Assembly (NCBI GenBank): GCA_016928075.1
Contig: JAFGLJ010000002.1
Location: forward strand, 1-64,000
Length of the DNA stretch: 64,000 nucleotides
Source: Bacteroidales bacterium
GTDB taxonomy: Bacteria > Bacteroidota > Bacteroidia > Bacteroidales > VadinHA17
Direction: 5' to 3'
Each line of letters opens with the position of its first letter. The stretch's first letter is position 1. The notes under the pieces were generated by a model. The model was not told the DNA's origin, did not search any database, and saw nothing but the letters and a program-made list of their open reading frames with translations. Positions 44,853 through 54,718 of this stretch are shown here, piece by piece. The translations under genes and the position numbers were made by a program.

Positions 44853-45038
44853 GGTAGTAATTTTAAAATTTATACGGAATAAAACCGGTCAGATTTGAAA
44901 CAAACGTATACAGAATTTGTTTATTGTTACTAATTATTAAAAGATATTGTATCTTGGGTATCTATAATAAAAGAGACAAAAATTATGCCTGTTATTTATT
45001 TAAGCTATTTTTTTTTAAAATATAATGAATAATTCAAT

Positions 45039-45911
45039 ATGAAACCGAAAACAGCAGCATATACAATACTATTTTCTATAATTTTTCTCATCTCATGCGG
45101 ACAGGGTAAAGACTCATCTGATATGAACATTATTTTTCTTCATCATAGTACAGGCCGTACCATCTGGGATGGTGGTAACAGTCCTTCAAAGATCACCAAG
45201 TTTGCGGGCAGGTTCAGTACAAGGCTTGAAAGCATACTGAATACCAATGCAAAGTTGCGTAAGCTTTTTCAGGCATATAACAAAGAACACAACACTAACT
45301 ACTCCATAAAAGAAAAATTTTTTCCGAAACCTGCTCCTTATGGATGGAATAACTTCCCCTACGATTATTACAATATCTGGGTGAAGAATGCCGGAGATAA
45401 ACCTTATATGGAAGAGCCTACCCTGGAAATGCTGACAAAGAATTACAAGGTTATAATATTCAAACACTGTTACCCCGCAAGTAATATCCTGCCTGATTTA
45501 GATAAAACGGACATTAACTCTGATATCAAGACAATCTCCAATTACAAACTACAGTATTCAGCTCTAAGGGATAAACTGCATGAATTCCCGGAAACCAAAT
45601 TCATCCTGTTCACTGGGGCTGCCCAGCTTGAGTCAGTAATATCCGAGGAAGAAGCCTTAAGGGCAAAAGAATTCTTTGGATGGGTGACTGATCAATGGGA
45701 CCTTCCTGGCGATAATATATTTATTTGGGATTTTTACAGTCTGCAAACTGAAGGTGGTATATATTTCAAAGACGAGTATGCAAAGTCACCTGAAGACTCT
45801 CATCCAAATAATGAGTTTGCCGGCAGGGTTGTCAGTCTTCTGTTTAACAGGATCATTGACGTAATTGAAAATGATGGCGAAGGTACACAACTGACAGGTA
45901 AAGAGATCTGA
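45039..45911 (+). CDS. SGNH-like lipoprotein
   Basis: A 290-residue lipoprotein (lipobox FLISC, Cys20). The stretch NIIFLHHSTGRTIWDGG has a Ser in the position of an SGNH nucleophile but in the form HHST. FKHCYPASN is near the middle, and the late DSHPNNEFAGRVVSLL looks like the DxxH block. It resembles a small group of SGNH-like proteins in glycan O-acetylation loci. It ends 3 bp before the convergent stop of the MBOAT-associated gene. Catalysis is not certain, since block I is atypical. Confidence 0.65.
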   Translation: MKPKTAAYTILFSIIFLISCGQGKDSSDMNIIFLHHSTGRTIWDGGNSPSKITKFAGRFSTRLESILNTNAKLRKLFQAYNKEHNTNYSIKEKFFPKPAPYGWNNFPYDYYNIWVKNAGDKPYMEEPTLEMLTKNYKVIIFKHCYPASNILPDLDKTDINSDIKTISNYKLQYSALRDKLHEFPETKFILFTGAAQLESVISEEEALRAKEFFGWVTDQWDLPGDNIFIWDFYSLQTEGGIYFKDEYAKSPEDSHPNNEFAGRVVSLLFNRIIDVIENDGEGTQLTGKEI

Positions 45912-45914
45912 TAT

Positions 45915-46847
45915 TCAGTTCTCTATCTTAAGCTCATTTTCAATCAGGGTATCTAAGTAAGCAATCAGTTCACCGGTGAATTCAATCGCAGCGCTTTGCA
46001 TGAGGTGAGTCTCATCAAAATAATTCTCTTCAATCTTATAGATAGGATTTTCAGTATTGTAAACATAGAAATATACTCCATCACCGCTTAATTCCCTTAT
46101 CCTGTTTTCGAATGATATACTATGATCCTGATAAACAGGCGGAAATACGACCACAAGGTTAATATTATTAGTTTTGCATGTTTCAATTATCCGTTTATAG
46201 GCCTCTACCTTCTCAGGCAGCTCCTCATCCTTCGGATATAACCTTTCACCTGAGACATAATCAATATCCATGTCATCAGGTTTCCAGGAAATAGGCATCG
46301 ATCCACACTCCTGAATTGTATCTATGGGTGTGAATTTTTTAGGTCTTATATCGAAATTATATTTATTTAACCTGTTAAGCACAAGGAAACTAGAAAACAT
46401 TTTATCCCTGTCTTCCCATTCTGAAAGTTCCTTCCAGATATATTCGTATTTCACCAGCGGGTAGAGCCGGTCTCTTCTAAAGATAATTGACTCATCATAT
46501 AAAAGTTCAACATAATCGTCAACAACGAGAAGGGCTATTTCAGGTGGTTCATTATACTTAACAAGAGTTCTCATAATAAACTCATGAAATACGACATTGG
46601 ACCCCGGGTAGCATAAATTATACGTTGAAAGACCGGTGGCATCTTCAATTTGTGAGGCCAGGATATCCCTGCTGCCTGTTGAAGAACCTACTATAATGAT
46701 GTCTTTATTCACTTCACCGTTTACAAGGTATTCAAGCCGTTTATCAGCCTCAGCTTCAGCAGAGAAATGAGCCACAATGATAAACAGTTTATCAAAAATC
46801 AGAAAGATGACGGCAAAAAGAAGCAGTTTTAGCGCAAATTTTCCCAT
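45915..46847 (-). CDS. SGNH-like membrane-anchored protein paired with an MBOAT acyltransferase
   Basis: A 310-residue protein with one N-terminal anchor helix (about 5-26). IIIVGSSTGSRDILASQIE carries a GSS-x-GxR version of SGNH block I, with YNLCYPGSNVVF next. The late YFDETHLMQSAAIEFTGEL has a DETH block V with the catalytic Asp and His. This is the usual form of the periplasmic acyltransferase partner (AlgJ/AlgX or DltD-like role) of MBOAT proteins. Its start codon comes immediately before the MBOAT stop (adjacent, no gap), so the pair is coupled. The likely job is transfer of an acyl group to an exported glycan. Confidence 0.78.
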   Translation of the reverse strand: MGKFALKLLLFAVIFLIFDKLFIIVAHFSAEAEADKRLEYLVNGEVNKDIIIVGSSTGSRDILASQIEDATGLSTYNLCYPGSNVVFHEFIMRTLVKYNEPPEIALLVVDDYVELLYDESIIFRRDRLYPLVKYEYIWKELSEWEDRDKMFSSFLVLNRLNKYNFDIRPKKFTPIDTIQECGSMPISWKPDDMDIDYVSGERLYPKDEELPEKVEAYKRIIETCKTNNINLVVVFPPVYQDHSISFENRIRELSGDGVYFYVYNTENPIYKIEENYFDETHLMQSAAIEFTGELIAYLDTLIENELKIEN

Positions 46848-48281
46848 TTAAAACTGAAAATATATAAATTGTTGAACTTCACTGTTAAAAACTATAATGA
46901 TTGTAATTAAGATACAGTATATAGCCCATCTGACAATCCTGAATGTATTCTTCTTACTTAACCAGTAAAACTCAATCTTATCAAAGATGTTACCAAAGTC
47001 GTGTTTCAATATCTCAAATATCAGGATTACAGAAATAAAAATCATAACCAGCAGGAATATTTCGTCCCTTACTCCGCCCGGTAAAGTACCACTCAGCAGA
47101 GGTAATTTTGAAAAGAAAGCAAAAACTGAATCTATATCAGGTGCAAAAAAGAATACCAGGGCTGTGCTGTAGAAAAGATATGTACATATTCTACCCAGCC
47201 ATATCCTGAAAATATCGGGTAACTTCGAGAATATCCGCACCCGTAATCTCTTGGTAGAAAACTCATAATATATTGCTATTGCCTGCAAAAAGCCAAGCAG
47301 CATAAAGTTCCATCCTGCACCATGCCAGATCCCGAACAGCACCCATGTAAGAAAAAGTGCAAAGTTTGATGCCTTCCTGCCCCATTTTCTGTATCTGTAG
47401 CTTGTCCTGATAAATATATAATCATGAAACCATGAAGAAAGGGATATATGAAAGCGTTTCCAGAATTCAGTCATGTTTTCTGACATAAAAGGCCGGTTGA
47501 AGTTAGGTCTCAATTCAAGACCATATGCTCTGGCAAAACCAAAAGCAATATCCGTATATCCTGAGAAATCAAAATAAAGGTACAGGGGTTGTATAAGCAT
47601 TACAGCCCAGAGTGAAAACTCAGATGAATGTTCAATGTTGGCATAAGCCATATTCACTATGGGGACCAGTTGATTGGCGATTGCAACTTTCTTAAAAAGC
47701 CCGAATAATACCAGCCTGAAACCTTCAGCAATTTTCTGCCCGTCAAATGATTTATTCAGACTGAGTTGTGGAAGAAAATGGTTTGATCTGTCGATAGGCC
47801 CTGACAGGAATCTGGGGAAAAAACTAATGTATAACAAAAAGTTTATAAAATTCCTTTCAGGCTTTTCCCAGCCGAGGTTTACATTAACAAGATAACCTAT
47901 TCCCTGAAGTGTAAAAAATGATACACCTACGGGAATAATAATTTTTGAAATTACTGTGAAATCTAAATCTATTTTAAGAAGGTCGAAAAGCGGATTAATC
48001 GTAAATGACACGTATTTAAGAAGCAAAAGCTGTGTCAGATTAATAACAATCCCGGTTGTGAAAAGTATTCTTTTAATCCTTTGATTGGGTATTTTGAGCC
48101 CTATAATATAGTTGATAAATGAGTATGCGATAACATAAATCAGCAGGACATAACTATAGGTTGCTATAAAGCCACAGCTCAGCAAGGTTAAAAATAATAC
48201 TCTGTATTCATTCTTTAACAGGTAATAGATAAATATCGAAATAACCGAAAATGAAAGAAAGTATAGCGAGGTTATATCCAT
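46848..48281 (-). CDS. MBOAT family O-acyltransferase (AlgI/DltB-like)
   Basis: A 477-residue polytopic protein of the MBOAT family that moves acyl groups across the inner membrane for glycan O-acylation. The conserved histidine is in FGIWHGAGWNFMLLG near residue 319. Upstream are FFPRFLSGPIDRSN and the YLYFDFSGYTDIAFGFARAYGL segment typical of AlgI. FWKRFHISLSSWFHDYIFI is the other MBOAT signature. About ten hydrophobic helices are visible. The neighbouring SGNH-like gene at 45915 should act as its periplasmic partner. The gene is divergent from the T9SS beta-helix protein at 48439, with a 157-bp gap of AT-rich DNA. Confidence 0.94.
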   Translation of the reverse strand: MDITSLYFLSFSVISIFIYYLLKNEYRVLFLTLLSCGFIATYSYVLLIYVIAYSFINYIIGLKIPNQRIKRILFTTGIVINLTQLLLLKYVSFTINPLFDLLKIDLDFTVISKIIIPVGVSFFTLQGIGYLVNVNLGWEKPERNFINFLLYISFFPRFLSGPIDRSNHFLPQLSLNKSFDGQKIAEGFRLVLFGLFKKVAIANQLVPIVNMAYANIEHSSEFSLWAVMLIQPLYLYFDFSGYTDIAFGFARAYGLELRPNFNRPFMSENMTEFWKRFHISLSSWFHDYIFIRTSYRYRKWGRKASNFALFLTWVLFGIWHGAGWNFMLLGFLQAIAIYYEFSTKRLRVRIFSKLPDIFRIWLGRICTYLFYSTALVFFFAPDIDSVFAFFSKLPLLSGTLPGGVRDEIFLLVMIFISVILIFEILKHDFGNIFDKIEFYWLSKKNTFRIVRWAIYCILITIIIVFNSEVQQFIYFQF

Positions 48282-48438
48282 TAGTTTAATGATTTACATA
48301 TTCATTTAAGTGGGCTAATATAAATTTTTAAATTAAATAAATTGAATTTATATTTGGGCAACATTTTGAATATATTAATCGTTGTATTTCTGTGGTTCAT
48401 CCATTATTATCATTAATTCATAAAATTGTTGTATCTGA

Positions 48439-51012
48439 ATGAAGAAGGTCCTGATTTTTGCAATCCTGCTAACAGGATATTTTGTTAATGCTCAAGATAT
48501 AGGTGGTGATTATTATGTTTCAGTATATGGTGATGATAATAATCCCGGCACATATGAAAGGCCATGGGCTACATTTCAGAAAGCTTTTGACGAAGCACGA
48601 CCCGGAGATACTGTATATTTCAGGGGCGGGGTGTATTTTTCAACCTATCCTAATGAGATAAGACCTACCGATCAGCCTGGTATAGGTCGTAGCGGAACTG
48701 CTGAAAACCCAATATGTTACTTTAACTACCCCAGTGAAAATCCTATACTCGACTGTATATTACATTGTGATACGGAATATCCATATGGTGACCTATATAA
48801 TTCTGCAATAGGTTTGTATGAAGCCGAGCATATTCATTTTAAAGGTTTAACTATAAGAAATGTATTTCAATGTGATCCTGTCGTATCAGCCGGAATCGGT
48901 GCTATAAGTTGCGCTAACTTAACGTTTGAAAACATCACCATGTACAATATTTCACAAAGGGGGTACTGGTATGATAGCGGAGCATACGGGACGCACGCTC
49001 CAAATCCGGTATTTGAATACGACACGGTAAGATGGATAAACTGCGACACTTACAATTTATGTGATTCTCTTACTGATGGCAGAAATGCTGATGCATGGAA
49101 AACCATACACTACGGGAACAATTATGTTCTATACCAGGGATGTAGAGCATGGAATTATTCGGATGACGGATTTGATTGCAATAATATTGACGGGGCAATA
49201 ATGGTCTATGACAGTTGCTGGGCAATGTCAACAGATAAATATCAGGACTATCTTTCTTCTCTCGGTACTGAAATGGAAGGTAATGGATTTAAATTTTCAG
49301 CTCCACAATACAACAACGGTAACAAGATTCAGTTATATATTACAAACTGCATAGCATCACACTGTGTCGGCTATGGTTTTTATAATAACCTTTATTTAGG
49401 GAGTGAAGGTCACTGGGCAAATAATGCACGTGTATATAATAATACAGCCCATAAATGTTATCTTGGATTTTATGATAAAGGTGGTGGGAACTATCCGGAT
49501 AGCTGCACATCTGTATACCGCAATAATATTGCATGGGACGCCACTTCAAGCCAGGCTCCTTTCGATCCTCTCTATGAAGTGTTTATGGCCTATACAACAG
49601 TGGCCGAGAGCCATAATACATGGGATGTAGTAGAATTCGACTGGCCCGGATGGGTATATACCGATACGGTAACAATATCGAATAATGATTTCGTGAGTCT
49701 GGATGAAACCCAGTTAACAAGACCCAGGAAATACGGTATCCACCTGCCTGATATTACCTACCTTAATCTTGCTGCAGGCAGCGATATGATAGATGCAGGC
49801 AAGTTTGTCGGATTGCCTTACGTTGGTTCAGCGCCTGATATCGGGGCATTTGAGTTCGGGGCGACTCCGGGCAGTACCAATAAATACCCATCAATTGTAA
49901 TAATTTCTCCAGAAAGTGGAAGTACCTTCTACGAACCAAACAATGATATCGATATCATTGCAGATGCCCTTGATACGGATGGTTCGATCAGTAAGGTTGA
50001 ATTTTATTCCAGTACAACAAAAATTGGTGAGAAAACCTCATATCCCTGGTCATTCCGATGGAGGGATGTACCCGTTGGTTCATATACCCTATGGGCCAGG
50101 GCTACCGACAATCAGAGTGCATCAGCAAGATCAGCAAACGTATATGTAACTGTGGAACCCCAGTCCGAAAACAGGAGTCCTAATATAGTTATAACTTACC
50201 CTGCAAATGGGAGCAAATTTTATGAAACAAATAATGATATTACCATTATTGCCGATGCTTCCGATCCCGATGGTTCAGTTACGAAAGTGGAGTTCTTTCA
50301 GGGAAGCACGAAACTTGGTGAAAAAACATCATCTCCATGGTCATACAGATGGAATAATGTACCCGTTGGAAGCTATTCAATCTGGGCCAGGGCCCATGAT
50401 AACCGACAGGCAACAGCAAACTCACAAACAGTATCGGTAAGTGTGGAGGCAGTAACCAGTAACCAGCCACCATACATAGCAATAACTTCACCTACTAATG
50501 GAACCAAGTATATAGAACCAAATACTGATTTCACCATAACCGCGAATGCTAACGATCCGGATGGCTCAATTGTCAAAGTAGAGTTCTTTCAAGGGAATAC
50601 CAAACTAGGTGAGAAGGCATCACCTCCATGGTCATACAGATGGAATGATCCACCGGTTGGGAACTATTCGATATGGGCCAGGGCACATGACAACGATGGT
50701 GCATCAGCCAACTCACCACCAGTATCAGTTATTGTGGAGCCTGAAGAAGATGATACAGATAATGAGAATAATATCAGCAACCTGTATCCAAATCCAAATA
50801 ACGGATCTTTTGATTTTCTCTTAGGTGCCCCCCTGGAGGATTCCTGTAAAATCAGCATTGTTTCTTTATCGGGGATAGAAGTATACCACGACATATTGCT
50901 TCCATTAATAACCAGCAAACGATTAGAACTTCCTTACATACAACCCGGATTGTATATACTTTTACTTTACTGTAATGATTTAAGGCTATCAAGAAGATTC
51001 GTGAAGTACTGA
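48439..51012 (+). CDS. T9SS type A secreted protein with parallel beta-helix and three Ig-like repeats
   Basis: An 857-residue secreted protein. The signal peptide ends FVNAQD (about 1-19). The N-terminal half is a right-handed beta-helix of the pectate-lyase/DUF1565 type: DYYVSVYGDDNNPGT, PWATFQKAFDEARPGDTVYF, and later coils rich in YxNNI and IHFKGLTI. Three Ig-like repeats of about 97 residues span about 480-770, each with FYEPNNDIDIIADA, VEFxxxxTKxGEKTSxPW and VPVGSYxxWARAxDN lines. The last 80 residues (LYPNPNNGSFDF, GLYILLLY, RFVKY) are a type A T9SS sorting domain. It may bind or cleave a polysaccharide. No catalytic residues are assigned. Confidence 0.85.
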   Translation: MKKVLIFAILLTGYFVNAQDIGGDYYVSVYGDDNNPGTYERPWATFQKAFDEARPGDTVYFRGGVYFSTYPNEIRPTDQPGIGRSGTAENPICYFNYPSENPILDCILHCDTEYPYGDLYNSAIGLYEAEHIHFKGLTIRNVFQCDPVVSAGIGAISCANLTFENITMYNISQRGYWYDSGAYGTHAPNPVFEYDTVRWINCDTYNLCDSLTDGRNADAWKTIHYGNNYVLYQGCRAWNYSDDGFDCNNIDGAIMVYDSCWAMSTDKYQDYLSSLGTEMEGNGFKFSAPQYNNGNKIQLYITNCIASHCVGYGFYNNLYLGSEGHWANNARVYNNTAHKCYLGFYDKGGGNYPDSCTSVYRNNIAWDATSSQAPFDPLYEVFMAYTTVAESHNTWDVVEFDWPGWVYTDTVTISNNDFVSLDETQLTRPRKYGIHLPDITYLNLAAGSDMIDAGKFVGLPYVGSAPDIGAFEFGATPGSTNKYPSIVIISPESGSTFYEPNNDIDIIADALDTDGSISKVEFYSSTTKIGEKTSYPWSFRWRDVPVGSYTLWARATDNQSASARSANVYVTVEPQSENRSPNIVITYPANGSKFYETNNDITIIADASDPDGSVTKVEFFQGSTKLGEKTSSPWSYRWNNVPVGSYSIWARAHDNRQATANSQTVSVSVEAVTSNQPPYIAITSPTNGTKYIEPNTDFTITANANDPDGSIVKVEFFQGNTKLGEKASPPWSYRWNDPPVGNYSIWARAHDNDGASANSPPVSVIVEPEEDDTDNENNISNLYPNPNNGSFDFLLGAPLEDSCKISIVSLSGIEVYHDILLPLITSKRLELPYIQPGLYILLLYCNDLRLSRRFVKY

Positions 51013-51061
51013 GACCGGGATAATTAATTATTCTGGCTTGTATCTTTATTCAAGTACTAAA

Positions 51062-51769
51062 TTATTTCCTTATTACAGAAATATACTCACATGTATATTG
51101 TTGTGAATGGTCATATTTATTAAGAAACAATGCAAGTTTCTGACAGATGAAATTGTATAATCTGAATAAGCCAAGCCATTTAATCAATCCATGGTTGAAT
51201 TTACCTTTCATAAGATACAGGTTAAGTTGTGCAAACGTAACCACAAATCCGGATATTGGCCTTATTTCGATTACCTCGAATCCACATTTCTCAAAAAGAT
51301 ATTTCAAACCATACTTTGAGAATCTGTAAAAATCCCTTGGTTCCTCATGCAGATGCCAGATAAAAGGAGTGTGATATATTGCATATCCTCCATGTTTTAA
51401 TACCCGGTAACACTCTCTGACTGCATCCTCAGGCTCTTCCAAATGTTCCAGCACACAGGTACATATTGCACTGTCGAAACTATTGTTTTTTACCGGAATG
51501 TTATAAGCAGTGGCAAAAATATCAATATTGGATTTATCATGGCTGGTATCGGTATGATCAACCCCAACATGATCTGTAACCAGATCTGCCAAAAGTTTTC
51601 CATAGGGCTTTGTACCGCAACCGATGTCAACAAGCCGTCCTTTTATATACTTTTCGCTCAGACCGGTGAAATGATCTAAAAATATTTTTTGAACCATCAG
51701 TATATCCGGACCATCAGTCTCACTGTTATTCTTCTTCGCTTTCTTTTTGTTTCTGCTTTCTTCCGCCAT
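51062..51769 (-). CDS. SAM-dependent methyltransferase
   Basis: A 235-residue class I methyltransferase. Motif I is LVDIGCGTKPYGKLLADL, with the acidic motif II in VGVDHTD. FDSAICTCVLEHLEEPEDAV is motif IV, the Methyltransf_11-type with the usual LEHL. The C-terminal part is GGYAIYHTPFIWHLHEEPRD. It is the last gene of the minus-strand train and lies 7 bp after the DegT aminotransferase. Its target could be a sugar in the same glycan pathway, but nothing in the sequence names it. Confidence 0.85.
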   Translation of the reverse strand: MAEESRNKKKAKKNNSETDGPDILMVQKIFLDHFTGLSEKYIKGRLVDIGCGTKPYGKLLADLVTDHVGVDHTDTSHDKSNIDIFATAYNIPVKNNSFDSAICTCVLEHLEEPEDAVRECYRVLKHGGYAIYHTPFIWHLHEEPRDFYRFSKYGLKYLFEKCGFEVIEIRPISGFVVTFAQLNLYLMKGKFNHGLIKWLGLFRLYNFICQKLALFLNKYDHSQQYTCEYISVIRK

Positions 51770-51776
51770 AATACTC

Positions 51777-52934
51777 TCAGCGCTTTAATTTGATACTTAT
51801 AACTTCCAGAATCCTTCCCCGGTCTTCATCTGTCATATTCGAACCTGAAGGCAGACACAGACCCTGATTAAAAAGCTCTGAGGACACTCCATTTACATAT
51901 GAAGGGCAGGAAGAAAAAACAGGTTGCATATGCATCGGCTTCCACAGAGGCCTGGTCTCAATATTTTCTTTTTTACATTCGTCCTGTAGATCCCAGCAAC
52001 TTATCCCTGCCTCTGAAGGATCAATCAGAATGGTTGTAAGCCAGCGATTTGAATAGAACTTATCTGAAGGTTCTTCCAAGAAGCTAATACCGGGGATACC
52101 CTTGAGATTTTGAAAGTAAAATTCATAATTATCTCTCCTTTGCTGCACCCTCATATTGATAGCTTCCATCTGGCCCCTTCCTATACCAGCGAGAACATTG
52201 CTCATCCGGTAATTATAACCCACCTGGCTATGCTGGTAATACGGAGCTTTGTCCCTGGCCTGAGTGGAAAGGAACCTGGCTTTTTCTATAAGTTCCTTAT
52301 CATTTGATATTAATGCACCTCCACCAGATGTTGTTATTATTTTATTTCCATTGAAAGAAAGCACAGCCATTATTCCAATAGAACCAACGTGTTTATTCTC
52401 ATACCTACTGCCCAGAGCTTCAGCTGCATCTTCAATAACAGGAATTTCGTATCTATCCGCAATTTCGATTATCTCATCCATCTTAGCCGGCATCCCGTAT
52501 AAATGAACCACAATAATAGCCTTAACCCTGTGTTCTACGCCCTTTGCCCTGCGCTCTTTCAGAGCAAGTTCTAAAAGACATGGATCCATATTCCATGTCT
52601 CCGGCTCACTGTCAATGAGTACAGGAGTAGCTCCAAGGTATTTAATCGGATTTACAGTTGCTGAAAAAGTAAAGGAAGATGCGATAACCTCATCTCCCTG
52701 ACAAACTCCAAGCATTACCAGTGCCAGGTGAATTGCAGCTGAACCAGAGCTGAGTGCCGCGGCATGTTCAACACCACAATAACCGGCCAGTGTTTTTTCA
52801 AAAGCATTTACATTGGGACCCAGCGGCGCAATCCAGTTTTGCTTAAAGGCTTCATTTATATATTTCATTTCTCCTCCACTCATGTGTGGACTCGATAAAT
52901 AGATGCGCTTCTTCATGTTTTTCCCCTTTGTCAT
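51777..52934 (-). CDS. DegT/DnrJ/EryC1/StrS family PLP aminotransferase
   Basis: A PLP enzyme of the sugar aminotransferase family, which aminates keto nucleotide sugars to make amino sugars. IYLSSPHMSGGEMKYINEAF is the family N-terminus, HAAALSSGSAAIHLAL binds the cofactor phosphate, and VIEDAAEALGSRY has the PLP-ring aspartate. FNGNKIITTSGGGAL carries the catalytic lysine. The annotated ATG at 52934 overlaps the previous stop by 4 bp (ATGA), indicating coupling. An internal ATG at 52916 preceded by AAAGGGG is an alternative start. The enzyme probably supplies an amino sugar such as a bacillosamine- or QuiNAc4N-type residue, and that specificity is inferred. Confidence 0.92.
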   Translation of the reverse strand: MTKGKNMKKRIYLSSPHMSGGEMKYINEAFKQNWIAPLGPNVNAFEKTLAGYCGVEHAAALSSGSAAIHLALVMLGVCQGDEVIASSFTFSATVNPIKYLGATPVLIDSEPETWNMDPCLLELALKERRAKGVEHRVKAIIVVHLYGMPAKMDEIIEIADRYEIPVIEDAAEALGSRYENKHVGSIGIMAVLSFNGNKIITTSGGGALISNDKELIEKARFLSTQARDKAPYYQHSQVGYNYRMSNVLAGIGRGQMEAINMRVQQRRDNYEFYFQNLKGIPGISFLEEPSDKFYSNRWLTTILIDPSEAGISCWDLQDECKKENIETRPLWKPMHMQPVFSSCPSYVNGVSSELFNQGLCLPSGSNMTDEDRGRILEVISIKLKR

Positions 52935-53947
52935 CCAAATATTGTATTTAGAAACGGTGTAAACCCATTAATATATAGATCAACAAATGTAATTCCGCGA
53001 GTGTCGTCGACTGAAATGCGAGGTAATGAATACATATTATCGGTATGATATTTAAAGATATTCCCGTCTTTTGCAGTAAATGCCATTTTCAAATTACAGC
53101 CTCTGGTAATATTAAACTCCCTGACACTTGCTGCACTCGAAGATCCGATCGGGTATGCCAGGTACAATACAGGTTTTTTTATTTTTTTCTCTATTATTTC
53201 TATTGATTCATTAATCTCCTTAATCACTGTATCTTCAGACAGCTTGCTTAATGCCAGGTGATTAACCGTATGAGCACCAATAGTTACCAGGGGATGATTG
53301 CTCAACTCTATTACCTGGTCCCATGACATAGCCAGCTTCGCGGTAAGATCGAAAAGATCATCCTGCACCATGTTAAAAATAGTCTGAAGCCTTTTTATCA
53401 GATTTTTCTCATCACTCTCCAGTATATATCGCCGTATGCTCCAGAAAGCATTATTCTTTTCTTCCATAGTGCCTGTCTTATAAGAATAAGTATTGTCACC
53501 ATCCTTAAACTGTATTAAATTACTTTCCATTACCAGATTCTCTAAAAGGTACCACCACAGGACTACTGTATGATCCGGGAACCCTGTAGTAAGGAATAAA
53601 GTAAAAGGAACGCTGTACTTCTCAAAGACAGGTAATGCATGTGTCAGATTATCAATATATCCATCGTCAAAGGTAAACGCTACAAATCTTTTCACCTTGC
53701 TCTTGGCAGTTATCCGGTTATAACACTCATCAAGTGAGACTATATCTATATTATTTGAAATAAAATATTTCACAATATCTTCAAGAGAACCCTGTGTTAC
53801 ATGGAGGTTTTTGTTGAAAACATAGTCGTTTTCGTTATATATCCGATGAAATACAAGGACATGACCAATTCCTGCATAGAAAGGCTTAAATATTTTATGC
53901 AATTTAGTAGATCTTATTATATCATACTTATTCATCCTTGTTTTCAA
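52931..53947 (-). CDS. Polysaccharide deacetylase family protein
   Basis: A 338-residue NodB-type polysaccharide deacetylase. VAFTFDDGYIDNL contains the motif 1 catalytic Asp and metal-binding Asp, and TIGAHTVNHLAL is the motif 2 HxxxH with two metal ligands. Late motifs are weaker (YPIGSSSAASV). No signal peptide is clear, so it may act on lipid-linked intermediates in the cytoplasm or be exported by another route. The gene is coupled to the DegT aminotransferase by a 4-bp overlap. It is distinct from the deacetylase at 60834. Confidence 0.87.
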   Translation of the reverse strand: MKTRMNKYDIIRSTKLHKIFKPFYAGIGHVLVFHRIYNENDYVFNKNLHVTQGSLEDIVKYFISNNIDIVSLDECYNRITAKSKVKRFVAFTFDDGYIDNLTHALPVFEKYSVPFTLFLTTGFPDHTVVLWWYLLENLVMESNLIQFKDGDNTYSYKTGTMEEKNNAFWSIRRYILESDEKNLIKRLQTIFNMVQDDLFDLTAKLAMSWDQVIELSNHPLVTIGAHTVNHLALSKLSEDTVIKEINESIEIIEKKIKKPVLYLAYPIGSSSAASVREFNITRGCNLKMAFTAKDGNIFKYHTDNMYSLPRISVDDTRGITFVDLYINGFTPFLNTIFG

Positions 53948-53984
53948 TCATAAAGAGAAGCCGGGGGTAAGCAATACCCTGTTC

Positions 53985-54620
53985 TTATAGCTTCCGCCTG
54001 TCAAAAACATAAAAATCACTAATTTTTAAATATTCCATCAACACTTCTTTTACTTGCTTCCTGCTTTTCCACCATTTCTCAGCATTAAAATCAGAATAGT
54101 AACTTGGGATGCTCACAACCTTGACAGGCATTCCTGTCTTAACAAACGCCGACTTAAAGATAAGTGATGCCCTCCGGGTATGTTCAGCTGAAGAAACCAG
54201 GAGTATTGTATCAATCTCGGGTTTACCTGCTATGTATTCTCTTATTATTGTTGCCTCCATGTGTGTGCTTTTTGCTCCTCCGGGCAGTACAGTTATACTA
54301 TCTGGATTAACACCAAGTGATACTGCGATATTACGCGTCTGACCGGTATTACTTATATTGGCAAACCTGTTTACCTCTTTGTATTCATCTCCCTCAAACT
54401 GCCTGGTTTCTACCATAATAATATTATTGCTGAATCCCTGGTGGTAAAGGTCTGATGCTTTTAACACCCGATCATAAACACTCCCCATTAATATCACAAT
54501 GGCATCTGCCCGAACCGGCTCATCTTCATTTACCAGCCACTGACCTGCTCTTCTGCAACTTACAATATATGCTATTATAATAATTAATACTATAGAACAA
54601 AAGAAAATTCTTTGCCTCAT
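53985..54620 (-). CDS. YdcF/SanA-like DUF218 family protein
   Basis: A 211-residue membrane-anchored protein of the DUF218 family. One N-terminal helix (about 5-20) is followed by DAIVILMGSVYDRVLKASDL, the GG..R..AA-like family line, then VNPDSITVLPGGAKSTHMEA and LLVSSAEHTRRASLIF. These proteins are linked to envelope integrity and glycan biosynthesis, but their reaction is not settled. The gene sits between the polysaccharide deacetylase and the sugar transferase in the same transcription direction, 37 bp and 98 bp away. Confidence 0.83.
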   Translation of the reverse strand: MRQRIFFCSIVLIIIIAYIVSCRRAGQWLVNEDEPVRADAIVILMGSVYDRVLKASDLYHQGFSNNIIMVETRQFEGDEYKEVNRFANISNTGQTRNIAVSLGVNPDSITVLPGGAKSTHMEATIIREYIAGKPEIDTILLVSSAEHTRRASLIFKSAFVKTGMPVKVVSIPSYYSDFNAEKWWKSRKQVKEVLMEYLKISDFYVFDRRKL

Positions 54621-54718
54621 CTTTATATCGCTACTTCATGATATCAAAGAATTTTATCAACCAATAACTTGTAACTCGTAACTTGAGACCTTCCGTTCCA
54701 CAAATTATAATTCATTTT

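Noticed and set aside
51015..51036. Terminator between the T9SS protein and the methyltransferase
   Set aside because: The palindrome-like ccgggataattaattattctgg is mostly A/T with G-T pairs, too weak to call.
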